The notes under the pieces: model-generated
Database searches by the model: none
Seen by the model: only the letters and a program-made list of their open reading frames with translations
What the model was told of the DNA's origin: nothing
From: Dipetalonema caudispina
Lineage: Eukaryota; Nematoda; Chromadorea; Rhabditida; Onchocercidae
Assembly (NCBI GenBank): GCA_013365325.1
Contig: JABVXV010000198.1
Span: forward strand, 1-64,000
Reading direction: 5' to 3'
Length of the DNA: 64,000 nt
In this document: positions 24,662-48,610 of the stretch, piece after piece
Numbering within the stretch: the stretch's first letter is position 1
Layout of the letters: each line of letters begins with the position of its first letter
Made by a program: the position numbers and the translations under genes

Positions 24662-27335
24662 TCATTGTTCCTTCTTCGGTTCTGTAGGTAAAGCTCCATT
24701 TTCTGCTTTTTGACCAACTGCTCTTCGTTCTCGACTAGCCATGATTGCTCTTTAAATCATCAGCACGAGTTATTACCACAAGGATAACAGAAGTACAGGT
24801 ACCACGAAAATAAAGTATTATCAAAGAAAATAATGAAAAAGTTCGACTAAAAATTCTAACCTCGCTTTTAAAACGTGCAGTTTTATTACACTAATTAATT
24901 GATTGAAGTTAGTGGAAGTAACCAACCGAGACATTGCATCCCAAATACCGCCCATAAATATGGCACAAAAGAGATTTTCGAACGGTACGAAAGGATCCTG
25001 AACATTTAGCAATACGGCGCTCAGCTTGAAATAAACGAAGAAGCCAACAATACCCTGCAAAAATAAAGTTAGCTAGTCCCCAAAACCTGAAAAGCATGGA
25101 TGGATGGGAGAAAATAAAATTTTTTGCATTTTATAGAGGGCTTTGATCAATAAGTGTTGGTGTTTTCAAATGGCATGATTACAAATAACAAGTAGCTTCC
25201 AAAACATCTTTAGCAAAAGACTTAAATAACAAAAATTACATTGTCGCAAAAGGATTATGGAATAACGAGACCTAAATATAATTAATCAGTATTAAAAGTC
25301 TGAAGTATATCCAATGGTAAAGTTGGAAAAATAACATAAATTATTTGACATTAATGTTATTTGATGATGAATATACAAAAAAAGAAAAGATAAGGCGCGG
25401 TACAACGAACCAAGTAAATGATGTCATGAGGTGCGGAGATGTACCGAGAATGTCTATCAAGTACGAGAATCACCGATGCAATACAACAAGCTTTGGTTGA
25501 AAATGACGGTCGAAGTACTTCGTTATGTGCTGGTATCCATACGCCTCTTACCAGCTAAAATTTTGGTTTTGATTCGAATTCTGAAACCTCATTAATGGAG
25601 ACTTATAGGGCTGTCAGCGTCGATATAACCTTGGAGGAAAGGAATTAAAAAAACCGGTAAAATCACTTTGCCACTAATTGAATTGTTGGGACACCACTTT
25701 TTTGTTTGTCTCCTGGGATAGCAGTATAATCGTCGTTAAGGATAAATGGAATACCGTACCATCAGGAAAAAAAAATCTTACAATATACTAATTTTGATCG
25801 ATAGGCGCGACAGTATTACTAGGGTTATCATCAAATAAAAATAATATATATTGAATGTATCACTGAATAGGAAAGTTAAAAATTCACCTGTTCCACTGTT
25901 CGCAAGATTCCCGAACCGGCTCCTCTGGCTGTTCCTATGAGGATTTGTACGAGATAAGAACTTGGGTACAGCTTCGATGCATGCAATACACCATGTGCTA
26001 CCTGTCAAAGAACATGCAATTACAAACCAGAAGTCCGAAAATTAAAGAAAATTACCAATGTGGTTCTCTAGTTGAAGTTTCAAAAAAAAAGAAAAAATCT
26101 AAATTTAAATTAAATTTCCGAAAAAATAAGCACACGTTTGCAAAGGAAAAAACCTTGGATGTTCTTCGAACTTCTTTCAATATACACAGAGCAACTTTGA
26201 CTGGTAGAAGCTTTGACACTTTATAGACTATATCAAATGGGGAATAGAATACAAAATACCAAACAAGAGTAGCCTGAAAAGTATAAATTTTGTCCATCAA
26301 CTGACTATCTTAATTACTCATAACCACTTGATGTACACGCAATAGCTAATGAATAATGAATTCAAAAGGCTTTTTGATCAAAATATCTACTAAAATATAA
26401 TAAGTCATGTAAAGAGTCACGGTTTATCATTAATTAAAATTATAAATCAGCATGATATCTCATGAACGGTTAGATAGATATTTCAAAACGAATAGCATTA
26501 GTTTACAGTAATTCTTTCTATTTATATAAGTATAAATCACGAAGCAAGTAACCAGCAAAATGTCATCGTGTCGTTTAAAGGGTGCAATGACTGGTTCTCC
26601 CAAGAGAAAATTAGCCGAGATGCAACCCGCGAAGCACATCAGCATCGACGAAAGCCAACAACTCAACGGATGCTTCCGGGAAAAAAGTGATGCTCCAGTT
26701 GCTAAATCATCCCGAACTGATATTGTCATCTGAAATCGAGTAATATACATAAATAACAATTAAGAATTCAGAAAGTTCAAAAGAAAAATCGGATATACTG
26801 TATTGATATCTTGAAGAATGAGGGAAGCAAAAGCTATCACCGGAGTATCCTCTTTTCTCTCTTCCTATCCTAACTTCTACATTTAATGTTTATTTTATTG
26901 CCACTTATACATAGTCTGCTTCCGGTATTGTATATTTTAAAGTGGCATTCCCTTACGCTTTTCCACATAATGTAGTATCAAACTTCACCATGTATCGAAA
27001 ATCGTAGTATATATGTTAAAGCAGCAGTGGTAAACTGTTTGTAACTCATTTTCCTGAGCCAAAAAGTGAACCAACCATACTACGTATTCTTCGAACCCAT
27101 GAAAAAAATAAAAGTAATGCAATGAATAAAAATGAAGGGATCAAGGATTTGTCCTAATCTTTCAACTATATCCTATCGAAGATTGTAGAAGGAATGTTAA
27201 GAAAGTATTTATAATACAAACTGAACAACTAACAAGTATATAATGTGCTAGATCGAAGTATGGATACATTTTGAGGCGTTGTATACGACTAGCGGCATCT
27301 ATAAGGATTTCCTGATCCAGCTTGATATAATCCAT
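24662..27335 (-). CDS. TRIC-type trimeric intracellular cation channel (TMEM38)
   Basis: Potassium-permeable channel of the ER/SR membrane that balances charge during calcium release. Seven in-phase exons: 27335-27234, 26729-26553, 26273-26154, 26001-25888, 25554-25411, 25054-24861, 24749-24662; about 312 residues (human TMEM38A 299). Diagnostic blocks in order: YPYFDLAHYIL, MTISVRDD, KHPLSCWLSSML, ANFLLGEPVIAPF, WYFVFYSPFDIVYKV, LLPVKVALCILKEVRR (pore helix and basic lipid-binding segment), GTARGAGSGILRTVEQLVRGVW and GGIWDAMSRL. It has a charged C-terminal tail (KKEQ end). A canonical acceptor at 27445-27446, about 110 bases before the ATG, fits a trans-spliced 5' UTR. Several membrane segments are evident. 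It corresponds to the C. elegans tric-1B genes; which paralogue it matches cannot be told. Confidence 0.92.
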
Positions 27336-27447
27336 AACGGTTATTGCATTCAGTATCCGTTTAATTCGTTACGTCAATAATCAATGTACAGATTAGAACT
27401 ATCGCACTTTCACTTATTCGTCGTTTCTTCGTAGCACAAACTAATCT

Positions 27448-29305
27448 GAAATAAAAGAAATTGATATTTTGTAATGTTTTATGATGCTTCAAAATACTTC
27501 AACATTCTCGTAATTGAATTATATGATACTAACAAATCTCCATTCGATGAAATTCAATAAACCAATATTTTATCTTCTGTTCATTTCATTAATTAATTGT
27601 AAAGATATCACAATCTAGTAGTTCAACTCTATTAGTTCATTTATTAATCAATAATTATTTCATGAGGTCAGCAGCAGAACAGCAAAAAGAGAATTGCAAC
27701 TGGGTGAAGTTAATTAATCATTTTCCATCTTATCCTATTACGCAATATCTATGCACTAATACGATAAAGCTTCGAAGTTAACATCATCGTAAACAATGTA
27801 TCGATCAATTGCATTAGTACATTGAATTTTAAACTAAAATTAGAAATTTCTAAAAGATCTCGTAAGATATGCTATTATTTTGGAACATATATGTTTTTAC
27901 AGATTACGAAAATTCTTTTATTCATTTATCATTGATAATATCAAATGTTTGATGTTCGTATATGCCTCAAATATATTTCTGATTGCTTATCAATTATTAA
28001 TTACACTAATGGTTAATACAAATATATATATATCTTTTTCATATTTCTTAAACAAAAAATGTGAACATAAAAAGAATCGTAAAAAAAAAAACGACAAGTT
28101 TGAAAGCTAACGAATATACACCTATGCCTTATACGTATGTGTTCAATGTACGAAACATATACGTAAATTGATTACTTTTTTTTCACAATTACGACAACAA
28201 ATTGTCGAATTCATCGTTCTATCCTATATTACGTGTTGAAAGCAACTAAGCTTAAGCATAACATTCAAATGATCAACAAGATTAAAAGTAAAAAAAAAGA
28301 AAACAAATTCTGTGTTTACAAACATGGACATCATATTAGTTCATGGGAAATAAAAAGAAATGCAATGAATTTATTATAATTAAAAAGGTATGAAAAATCG
28401 TCTGTTAAAGTTGTAATGATAGGAAAACAATTCCAACTGGATAATAATATTTCATTTCCTTTGGTTGAATCAGAATAATGGAAAATACAAATTCGGATTT
28501 CTGGATGAGAAACAGGAAGTTAAGTTAAAATTTCCAAATCATGCTAGGTAAAATTACATTTCACATTGTTATTTCTCCAGTCTATTATGCTATTGTTTCT
28601 ATTTTGCTTTAATTTCTATCAATGATGATATTCTTATCTAATTTAAACTTTCAACTGCATAACTGTTCAGTAACTTTGAGTCATTTAATTATCTCATAAA
28701 ATTTAGCAAATACTGCATCCTACCTGAATAACATCCTTTTATTTTTCTTCTCTACTCATCAGACTCATTATATTTGAAACAATACTTTTTATAAAGGGAT
28801 GGAAACTCAAGAAAGCTCATCTTTACATGGAAAATTAGATAAATTTCATTAAGCTAACGCATATTAGGTAAATTTCATTAAATTAAAGCATTGAAATAAT
28901 AGTTTAGTGAGAAGTGTAATTAAATTGCTTCATTGCAAATTAACACAAAAGAAATATTTGCTTGATATTATGAAGAAAGATACATACATATATAGATTTA
29001 AAGTCTAATAGAAGTAAGCAAATTTAAGGATGTCATATCATCATAAGTTATCATTTCTTCGAGAATTATTAAACTAAAAGATTAATTATCACTAAATGTG
29101 CTGATTAATGGGAAGGGGGTGGGCGGGGAGAAAAAAAAATGAAAATGAACAAGCAATTTAATAATGAATAGCTTTAGCTTTACTATACAAATTAACTCGA
29201 ATAGCTTTACCACTACTACTGAAATGAATGACATAAATGAAAGGGAAAAGGATGATGAAGAAGATGATGACATGAAGAAGATATTTGCTTAAGATGTAAG
29301 TACGA

Positions 29306-29337
<32 letters not shown>

Positions 29338-30426
29338 GTATGAAGTAGTTTAAGATTAAAGTACGAAAGAACAAATGATAGAAAAGGAGAAAAAGATGAG
29401 ATAAAACTTTGAAAAGATTGTTAGGATATTAAGAGGAAAGAGAAGGATAAGATAAAGAAGGAGGGATTGATTATTTGTGGATCAGACAAGCTTATATCAT
29501 TTTTGCTAGTTAGCAACACTACACTTAGTGCTTCGATCATAAAAAGCACCGCCTCTGTTCATAAAATATAAAATTTCACAGAAGTATATATTGGCTTAGA
29601 TTTATATATTATTGAAAGAAATGAATTTTTTTTTTCAAATTTTCATAAATAACACTGGAATTTGATTCTTATACAGTGGAAGGGAATTGAAATTTCACTA
29701 TAATCAGGATGTTTTCGTATTCTTTTATTTATTAATTCTTCTGTTAGAAGTGTACTTCCTTGGATTTCTGTCCCAGGATAACTTAATATGTGGAAGTTAA
29801 TCAATCTGACTTTATCAAATTATTTCTTTGCTATTATGCAATTCTCTGTTATCCGTATTGTCTAAAGCCACTTTTGACCCTTTTACTGTACATAATGCAT
29901 ATACAGTAAAAATGACCTTAGCTACTCTCAGCTGTTTTCCCAATATATATATACGTTTCCGATATACAAATAATGAAATAATTACTTCTACGTTAAATGT
30001 TTCCATCTTTTCAATTTCCTCTTTTCTCCCGTAACATTTAATATTCCTTAATGTGGGGATGAATAAGGGAATTATGACAAGTAAATCTTTTACTCTTTTT
30101 TATCTTATTATAATGTTAGTGATTTCATTCAACAGTTCTGAACTAATGTTTATTCAGTGTCCTGAATTGACGAGAATGAAAGGAACCACCTGTTCTCCGA
30201 TCTGTTTCCCATTAAATTTCTCTTATCCCTTATCATACTCATGCTTTGGCACTCTGCTGAAAAAATTTAGCATTAGCAGTATTGGAAAACATTAGGTCTA
30301 GTTCTTTTAAAAATTTATGGTCACTAAAATTTTCGGTCATAAAAAACTTGAAATTTAACATTCAAAAAATGAGAAATTTCACAAAGCTTTTGCCAACCAC
30401 ATAGAATTTTCCATGAATTACGAGGC
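27448..30426. other. 3-kb gene-free stretch
   Basis: AT-rich sequence with a GA microsatellite. The longest open frames (for example 30053-30295 plus and 29815-30006 minus) lack homology, splice sites or consistent composition. I see no RNA gene. Confidence 0.45.
29307..29330. repeat. GA dinucleotide microsatellite
   Basis: Twelve uninterrupted GA units in a purine-rich context. Confidence 0.9.
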
Positions 30427-31860
30427 TTATATCAAGAGGAGCTTAGTTTTCTTCTTAATCTTATTAATCAAATCATATAAATAGGTAAGACTATTTTTAA
30501 GACCTGACCAAAGAAAATAACATACGACCTTACGAACTTCTCTTTTTAAAGTGGTGCTACATTGCCGTTTATCGAGAAGAGATGTTAGAAAAAGCACCTT
30601 AAAAATTCCCTTCATGTGTTTGCTATAATCTTCTATCACTTCCATCAATGCTATCATTGCAGACGAAATCACCGATTGCTGAAATATTACATGAGCATTC
30701 TTCTATCGAAGTAAGTGCAACACTTTTGAAGGTCCACTGCCAAAGAGAAAAAGTTTGAGTAATCCCTAAATTTCAGCAATCAACTTTTTTCATATGCTAA
30801 ATTCATTAACAAAATTTGGACTTTTTTCTGGAAAAATGTTTACATTAACAAAATTAATAAGAATAATTGCCTTACAGATTCCTTGATTTCATCATCTAAT
30901 AATTTATCAGCTTTTTCAAGCTCTTCTTGAAATGTGCCTTCGGCGCGATCTTTCACGACCTACAGTGAGAATCACACAACAGAAAGCATTAGGACAGTAA
31001 ATTTAGTACATGTTACCAATGTTTGATAGTGGGAGTTTCTGTGAAGTCTTCCACGAAATGGAAAACTACCTGAATTTCGGGGTCGTCCGGTTTTCTTCGC
31101 AACTTGTTGATGGCACAATCCAGTTCATCCCGTTTCTTATCTACAGATTTCAACTCCTTGCTCACATGTTTTGCGTTTGTCTGTAAACAGTTTGTATTTT
31201 TTTGAAATAATCAACGTTCACTCTCTGTATTACTACAAAAATGAGAATTTGAATAGGTTAGAACCAACCCGAATCACTTCTTAAATTACCTCAATCCATT
31301 CTTTCATCGGTTTTTGTACTTTTTCCAACATATTTGTTCGAAATGAACGATGCTTTTGACCGGCATTATCAAATACTTCCTTGGCTGTTTTTAGAACTGC
31401 CGCGGACAACTCGTCTTCGATCTGACTACTGTACTTATAGAGTGCTTGGCCAACTTTTTCAAATTTATTCATGCCACTATCGACAGTGTCCCTTGAGATT
31501 TTTTGTTTCATTTCAGTTGCCAAATTATCCTATAAAAATAAAAACCAAGTGGAATGGTTGATGGCTGGAAAAGTTCATATTACTCAGCAAGATAGAAGAT
31601 ATTGTTTGATTTGATAAGGCTTACTTTTTTTTAATTTTTGACAGACTACTGCACAGACTGCAAACAAACAGGAAAAGAAATTAACGGTGAATAAAACAGA
31701 TATAACTTACGGTAACCATCGTAACTACGAGACTGATCAATTTCTCAATTTGCTTCCTGAAATAGTTGAAAAGTGAAATTTTCTCTTCGTAATCCGCACT
31801 GTATACCGTTTTTGAGCCACCTATTAGACGATAAGCAGTAGCCTTTACTTTAGTCGCCAT
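30427..31860 (-). CDS. BAR-domain protein (membrane curvature)
   Basis: Predicted BAR-domain protein, a dimeric coiled-coil module that senses or forms curved membrane. Exons 31860-31711, 31529-31290, 31180-31070, 30959-30876 and 30678-30427 join in phase 0. The first four exons encode long charged helices: an N-terminal amphipathic stretch, then KISRDTVDSGMNKFEKVGQAL, KHRSFRTNMLEKVQKPMKEW, SKELKSVDKKRDELDCA and KDRAEGTFQEELEKADKLL. The last has ALMEVIEDYSKHMKGIFK, the usual end of a BAR domain. The frame then runs on for 56 further codons of different character to a stop at 30427. A donor after GIFK (AAG|gtgctt near 30603) may instead lead to another exon. No SH3 domain was found. The acceptor at 31875-31876, just upstream of the ATG, is a likely trans-splice site. 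The exact family member is not identified. Confidence 0.75.
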
Positions 31861-31876
31861 CCAGTTCGTTCACTTT

Positions 31877-32548
31877 GCTGAAAATTGAAATACCGCTGCT
31901 CATCATAATAACTGTAATGCTGCTGCCTTTATAGAAGCTGAAAAATAAAGTATTCCAATTTTCCTAAACTGAAATTTGTTATGGATTTTTCTACCGGATA
32001 ATCTCGCAATAATTTTTCATTTTTAACTTAATCTGTATTTCAAAAGAATAAATTCATTTTAACCTTAACAAAAAATCTCATACATTGATATTTCAATTAA
32101 ATTAGAATGAATAAGATATTGGAATGAACAAATAACCCAGTTGAGTAATAAGAAGGAAGTCTAATAAGATTATCATGAAGTATGATTGTACGTACCTACC
32201 TGTTAGTAATGTTAGTATTTAAAAAATGCTCTGCAAAAGAGCATATTATTTTATAAATCCGAAATAATTTAAGGATTTATGCAAAATTCAAGTTGATGCC
32301 ATCATATGCATGCGGATAAACTTTACCCAAATATTTTACCAATGGATGAGACGTTGATTTTCACTGCGAGCTATTAAATTAAGCGCAGCATTTCGGGTTC
32401 GGATCTTAATTGGTAATAGTTATCGGTAGAATTCTACGTCTACAAATCTTGTACGTGTCTCACGTCGTGGCGTTACTTGACGCACGCCATACGAAATCCA
32501 ATTTAGATGGAAGACAATGAAATCATAAGGAAGATCTGAAAGTTTTAG
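31877..32548. promoter_or_regulatory. Shared divergent promoter region
   Basis: About 670 bases separate the 5' acceptor of the BAR gene (minus) from the likely 5' acceptor of tgs-1 (TTTTAG near 32549). It must carry the start signals of both genes. No specific motif is recognised. Confidence 0.4.
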
Positions 32549-32576
32549 CTAAATAAGAACGAAAAGACGAAAGGTT

Positions 32577-39053
<6,477 letters not shown>

Positions 39054-39500
39054 CTCTTCATTGATGGTGATTTCATCGCTGGATTTTTTATTAATTTTTC
39101 ATATCTATCTAAAAGTAATCCTGATGAAAATCCGTGCAAATACTCATTGTTAATTGTGGAGCTTTTTTAGATTCAAAGGAATTTGTATTTTTTCGTTGTC
39201 TTGAAGCTTTTGTATTAGATTCGTTTTTTTTTTTTTTTATCTAGTGCAAGTGGCCATTTTCAATAACCACAAAATCAATTATCACTTATCACCGAGAATC
39301 CTATCTGAATAATTTCTAGAGAAAACTGTTTATTTAAAGCATTCTTTAGGAAAAATCGATCTCAAATTTTCGAACTGACCGGATCTTATATTATAATTGT
39401 TGCATTTTATAGTGTTTAACAGTTGCCCATTACCGCCTTTATATAGTTTTCGCTTACTCTTGATCGTCATTTGTGAATTACCTCATTATTGTTTGTGTTT

Positions 39501-39506
39501 AATAAA
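39501..39506 (+). terminator. Polyadenylation signal candidate for tgs-1
   Basis: AATAAA about 450 bases after the tgs-1 stop codon. This is the first good signal downstream that I noticed. Confidence 0.4.
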
Positions 39507-41816
39507 GCTTAATAATTTATCGTAGTCGAACAAATGTAGCAATAATGCGAGCCGCTGTTCTATGATGTTAGTTTGTCCGTTTAAAGGAGTAATATTTATG
39601 TAGAATACCTATCCCTACAAATAAACTGAAGAGTATCCGACCAACACAATGGGTGCTTTTGCCTTTCACTGTAGACGATACAAGGCTGAGAAGTTTTATA
39701 TTTATGTTGAGCGCTACCTAACTTGACTACTTCACACACTCTCATACATAGACCTAGCTATTAACTTTGTTTCATGTCAAGGAAAAGACAAAATTGACAA
39801 TCATGAAGGATTTGAAGTTTTCCTATTTCACTTTCGTGAAAGGTGTAATTTTAATGATCTTCGTGATGTTACTAAACTTTAAAAGTACGGCTGGCAAAAT
39901 TACTGCATCTATAATCTATTTTTAACAGATTTTAATCTACTCTATAGTTTAATTATCCTACGTAGTTCCTAGACTCCTCTTTCTATATTAACAATTTTAT
40001 TCAATTAACGAATGTAAAATAAAGTTGTAAATAAACTTGTTAGTTTTACCCTGATAATAATTGAGAAAAAATTCTACACTTTGTATCAAACTACAAAATT
40101 CGTTTTGTTTTTATATATAACTTTTATCGACAAAATATCGATAAAATATCTTACCTATTCTTTCATTTTCTAAAGGGAAGTATTACAAATCAGATGACTT
40201 ATTCTTTCATTCCTTCATACGAACAACTGTTGTATAAAGGTGTATCAATATTGAATTTGAAACAAAGATTCAGATCATTATGAAATATTCTACTTTAACA
40301 TTCCTATTGCTAAAGTAGAAAGCTTTCAATTTGCATTGATGAACGAAATTATTGACAAATAAAGACGATCGTCAAAAAATATTGTGCAACTACCAGGTCT
40401 GCAAAAGGTAAGCTAAAAAAAAAAAACGAATCATGCGGAACATGAAACCATTAAAATTAAGATAAAAGCATGCAATTATGAAACTAATTAAAAAATATAT
40501 GTAAATAAAGATGATGATAAAAAACACATGAAAAAAACATGTTATCATGGGAGATCATGCATATTAGATGACAGATAGATCTGTGATAAAGCAATGGACA
40601 GGTAATTACATGAACATTGGTTTGTTTATTTCTAAATGAAAGAATAGATGTACTGAGTTCAAAAACTCTGAATCTGAAATAGTATATCTACAGATCAAAA
40701 ACATCCTGTGTTAAATTTCAAGCACTCGAGACTTCACAAAAGTGATCTATCGGACAAAATTTTATGAATACCACAACATTCACTCGAACGATCACTTTTA
40801 AATTATATTTGTACTATTTCTTCCTTCGAAACTATCGAAAATTCATTCGCAATTACCTCTTACCTAAAATTATTTGTTAGACATTTAGTGGAGTGCATCA
40901 TTCAACAGTTCGAGAATTGTAAGCTGAATCTAACCATATCATAATTGTAATCACTTCTCAATTATTCACAACATCTTTCTCACTTCTTAATGTCGGGAAA
41001 AGGTACTGTCGTGTTTCACAATTAATCCAGTTGTTCCCATTTTCGAGTAACAATAAGATGTTCAGATCGAAATTTATAGGAACTGTCTCATATTAAATTA
41101 ATGAATATCTATTCATGAAACATTTCAAGTAACATCAACTTAAGACCAATTATTAACATCTTTTAACTGATTCCAATTTTTAATCATGTTGCAATAATTC
41201 ATTCTAGAATCTAATACTGTCATACTTCCCCCAAAAATACCAATGTTCAATAATAATCAAATGATAAATTGATCAATTGACATGATTATGTCTCATTCAA
41301 ATATCATAAAAAACCCTAAATTTACAACATACGAGTCATAATTTTCTAGTCATAAAATACATCATCTACAATCAATATAAAATTTTGACCAAATTCTTCA
41401 TACTGCAAAAATAAGTATGAAAAAAATCGACACTACCAATCATATTCATTGCTTTAATTTAATTCAATAGCAAAGTTTTTGACTTTATAATAATAGTCGC
41501 TTAAATGATAAGAACTTATGCTCATTTATTACACAAAAATTTAGTGAAAACTTCAACAAATTAAGATTATTAACAGGTAGCCTTTAATGATTCACTTAAT
41601 TGATGGTTACATTATACGCAAATAGTCGATTTTTCGATAACAGTGTAATCTATGCTTATTCACTATTTTTTTTCATCTCATTTTTTTTTCTTTTTTTTTT
41701 TTTTTTTGCATTTTTCGAAAATAGACGTATAAACTATAACAGATGAGATGGTAGAAATTGCTATTTATTTGGAGAAAAAAACTTAACATTATGACATTTT
41801 ACAAGAAATATTTTCC
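39507..41816. other. Gene-free convergent region
   Basis: AT-rich sequence between the 3' ends of tgs-1 (plus) and the small minus-strand gene. It has a poly-T stretch near 41666-41707. No exon or RNA gene is supported. Confidence 0.5.
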
Positions 41817-42144
41817 TCATAACAAGACATCATCAGTGCAGTTGACTCGTAACAAGCTTTTGGTACCACGTGGTAAAATATTTAGAACAACCTGAAATAT
41901 TTTTATCATTTTTTGTTCAGATGAAATTACAACTAAAAGACGAATAGTGTAGATAAAACAAGATAGGAAACACAACCTCATCCTGAATTTTTCGGTAAAT
42001 TTCCTGGATATTAATGTATGGCAAAGATACTTTAGTCAACCATTTCACTTCAGATAAGTTTACGCTGTTTCCATCACTGTCCACACATCCCATTTGCAGT
42101 TCCGGAACTGACCTTTGGAGCTTTAAACTCGATGACATATGCAA
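41817..42144 (-). CDS. Small unknown protein downstream of rpt-4
   Basis: Two exons, 42144-41977 and 41891-41817, join in phase 0 at canonical sites and give 80 residues. The ATG follows an acceptor (ATTCAG) by nine bases, a likely trans-splice site. The protein starts MHMSSSLKLQRSVPELQMG, is hydrophilic with no signal peptide or membrane segment, and ends TDDVLL. I do not recognise a family. It lies on the same strand about 1 kb downstream of the rpt-4 stop, so it could be the second cistron of an operon, but the spacing also fits an independent gene. Confidence 0.5.
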
Positions 42145-42153
42145 ACTGAATGA

Positions 42154-43180
42154 TATGTGATATTAGAAAGGTATCGAACCACCGAACGTCTGAATGAAAT
42201 TCATTTCTACAAGCAACAGAACCCTCAAATGGACATAATCCTTAGGCATACTAAAATAGGCTTAACCATGACAAAACCACTTTTTTGTTATCATAGCATC
42301 TTATCATAATAGGTTTCTAATATCTTTTAGCTTTTTCAAATAAAAATTTTCATAATGCTACATGAAGCTTGAATGCTTACCATCGACCATAAAAACTATC
42401 CAACCATTCCAATAAAAAAAAACCAGAAGCGAAATACCGAAAGAAAAGCAACAAGAGGAAATTAACCTACTACTTATGATTATCGGTTACAACTCTTCAC
42501 TTATTAAAACTGTCTTTTTTTTTTCTCACCCTAAATCGTTCAATAATTTCCCTGAAAATATATCAAACGAGTCTGTTACCTCCAAAACCAACAAATAACA
42601 ATTTTTACGATAAATTCAATCGGTACATTCAAAACGCAAAAAATAAATAAGCATTAAAAACCGCATCTTATTATTTCTAACAAGAAATTGATAACAAAGA
42701 TAATAAAAAAACATGCAGAACAAAATATTGTTCCCCTCATAATCATATTGTATAGATTAAACTGTTCTAAACAAAGATATTTTTAAATAAAGTTTTCCTT
42801 TTTTTAAAAGTGAATGGAAAGAAAAGAAAAGAGGATGAAGGCTGCGAGAGATAGAAAGTGTTCACGATGATCAATAACATCGTCATATACTCATTCCTTC
42901 AAGGAAGCAAAAGCTCCAAAATAACCTTTACAACCTAACTAGGAACTTTGTCATCAAGCATCAGTATAAGTGGACTATTTTAATATTCTGTGCACATTCT
43001 TCAGAAGTAGGAATGGAAAAAGACTTGATTTCTTTCTGCGGGATCAAAAATCAGACGAGTTAAAATCACTTTCAATAATTGTTCACGCCTTTATCAGCTT
43101 TAATTGAAATAGTCGCTTCGCAATGTTCAATTTCCGGTGCAAATGATATCACATCATAAATGAACAACAGTCAATCAACA
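42154..43180. other. Spacer between rpt-4 and the small downstream gene
   Basis: About 1 kb of AT-rich sequence with no supported exon. If the two genes form an operon, this is the intercistronic region. Confidence 0.4.
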
Positions 43181-46435
<3,255 letters not shown>

Positions 46436-46445
46436 TTTTCAAATA

Positions 46446-48610
46446 CCTGAAAATGAATGTTACGCCTAGAATGAGCTAACAAACTGAATGATACAATAGT
46501 AAAGTTAACGTCACGAGTAACATCATTGAATAGAACAATCCGATACGGGAAATTTTCGATGTATACATATTTGGGTAAAGAAATGTTCGAAAATAAAATC
46601 TTATATGATGCACATTTCTCAACAAAATCAAACTATACTTGTTTTATTCTATGCTCATCTTTTTATCATCAAATATCACCAATGACATATTTAACAACTG
46701 AAAGGCATCCTTAACCACTGATAACATATTTAACAATATGTAAAAAGCACTAAGTTGAAGATGTAAGCAAGAGAAGAAGGAATGAATACTGACAGAAATA
46801 CGAAGGTAAATACATGTGATTCATAGATTATCGAATCGAGAAGCACAAGGTACATTTCGATCACAGGACAGAAGTTTTATAAAATCTACACAATTATATG
46901 GACATTATTTGAAATCTTACTAATATGATAGAGTTAGATTTATGAGAAGTAATACCTAGATATTTCATCTATATATGTCAGAGATAATAGGTTAAAACTT
47001 GCAATAGGTAACAAAGCGATCGATCCAAAATCTTTTCATGAAGAAGATTGTTGTCTTCCTACCAAAATTCATATAAAAATGTCATGAAATTTAACAAATT
47101 CATCCAAGAATGAAATTGTACCTGTTCTAATTGACTGCTATCTTATGATATACCGAAAAGCAATCATACCCGAGACATCCCAGATATTAGCAGGTGTGAA
47201 AAAGATGATACGATGAACAGACCTACTTGTCTCTACCATCTTTCATGCCCACAGATGCATTTGTTACCCTCATTCTCTGGTATCTCCGCTTTTAGCGTAC
47301 TCTCTTCCCCCCGGCAATTAATGATTTCTTGTGATAACCATTGGATAGATAAATTACTCTATCGCGTTCTGTTGATCACTAAGTAGCTCTTAACATTCCC
47401 ATATTATTGTTTTAAATTTAAAAAAATTTTTCATTTCCTTTTTTCCTTCCTACTTCATAGTTTCCTTTAAGTTATATTCAGTCATTCCGATTATTTCTTT
47501 TATTTTTAAATTTTACAAAAAAAAAAAAAAAAAGAAAAAAAAAAAATTAGACATGTGGGAGCAGGAATTAGGCCTATATATTGGATTTCAGAGTATACGT
47601 TTGAAAATATTTCGAAAAATTCTCCACAGAGTAATAAGGCTTTGTACAGTTTTCTTTTAAGTATGACGGACGAGAGTAAAAGATGAAATATATTGATGGT
47701 TAATTAGATTCTATTTTCCGCAAACCTATGAAAATTTTGAATGACTATTATTAAAATTATAATTCCAAATATCACGATTACCAGTCACGTTACGTTTTTA
47801 CACGTAAATGTGATCATTACACAAAAGAATTTGTGAACTCTGATACATTATAAGAGCAAAAGGTATTTTTTCTTTTTTGTAATATAAAATAAACTTCTTA
47901 CCATGTAAATACTTTAACTATGAAAATCAAACAACTGGAACCAATTTTTACAAAAGCAATAAATCCATCAAAAGAGATTTCTTGATGATTGAAACATTAG
48001 ATGAATGCTATTTTGGACTTACTTCCCAGATCATTGGGATTATATTTTGAAAGGTTACAGTGCTCATTCAAATCATTACAGTTGGTTTGCATTCAAAAAT
48101 GCTGTAAGAATCGTTTTTAGTTTCTTCATCCTGCTATGGTGCAAATTAGTCAATTGCTCCGTCCGACTATCATGATCATTAAGGAGAGAGAAATCATGGT
48201 AACATATATAGGAAAGTTATTTAATGGTGATATAATAGCATAGAGTCGGTGAGATATCATTGCATTTATATCTGATTTTCAAACTTTTTTGTGTCTTAAA
48301 ATTTTGGAAAATTTCATCCAGATGAAACTTCTGCAGTCGACATTTGTTTTTTTTTCAGATATTTTTTTCGATATTTTAGCATTTTTACCCTTCAACTTTA
48401 TGCTCCGTATTTTTATTATATTTCAGTAGATGATTATAAATTTGAATTGACCCCTATGCAATTTTTATAGTGTTGTCGAATATTTTCATATTTCCTTTTT
48501 ACTGTAATAACACTTGACTGCAGTTTGGTACAACCTAAAAATATTAGAAATTTATTACGACGTCAATCACGTTTTGCATTCCTTAATCGACCAACTATCC
48601 AAAACCTATA
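46446..48610. other. Gene-free stretch
   Basis: 2.1 kb of AT-rich sequence upstream of rpt-4 and downstream of GTF3C5. It has an A-rich tract at 47515-47547. No supported exon or RNA gene. Confidence 0.5.

Noticed and set aside
30053..30295. 80-codon plus-strand frame with a hydrophobic start
   Set aside because: No acceptor, poly(A) signal or family match. AT-rich DNA readily gives hydrophobic frames.
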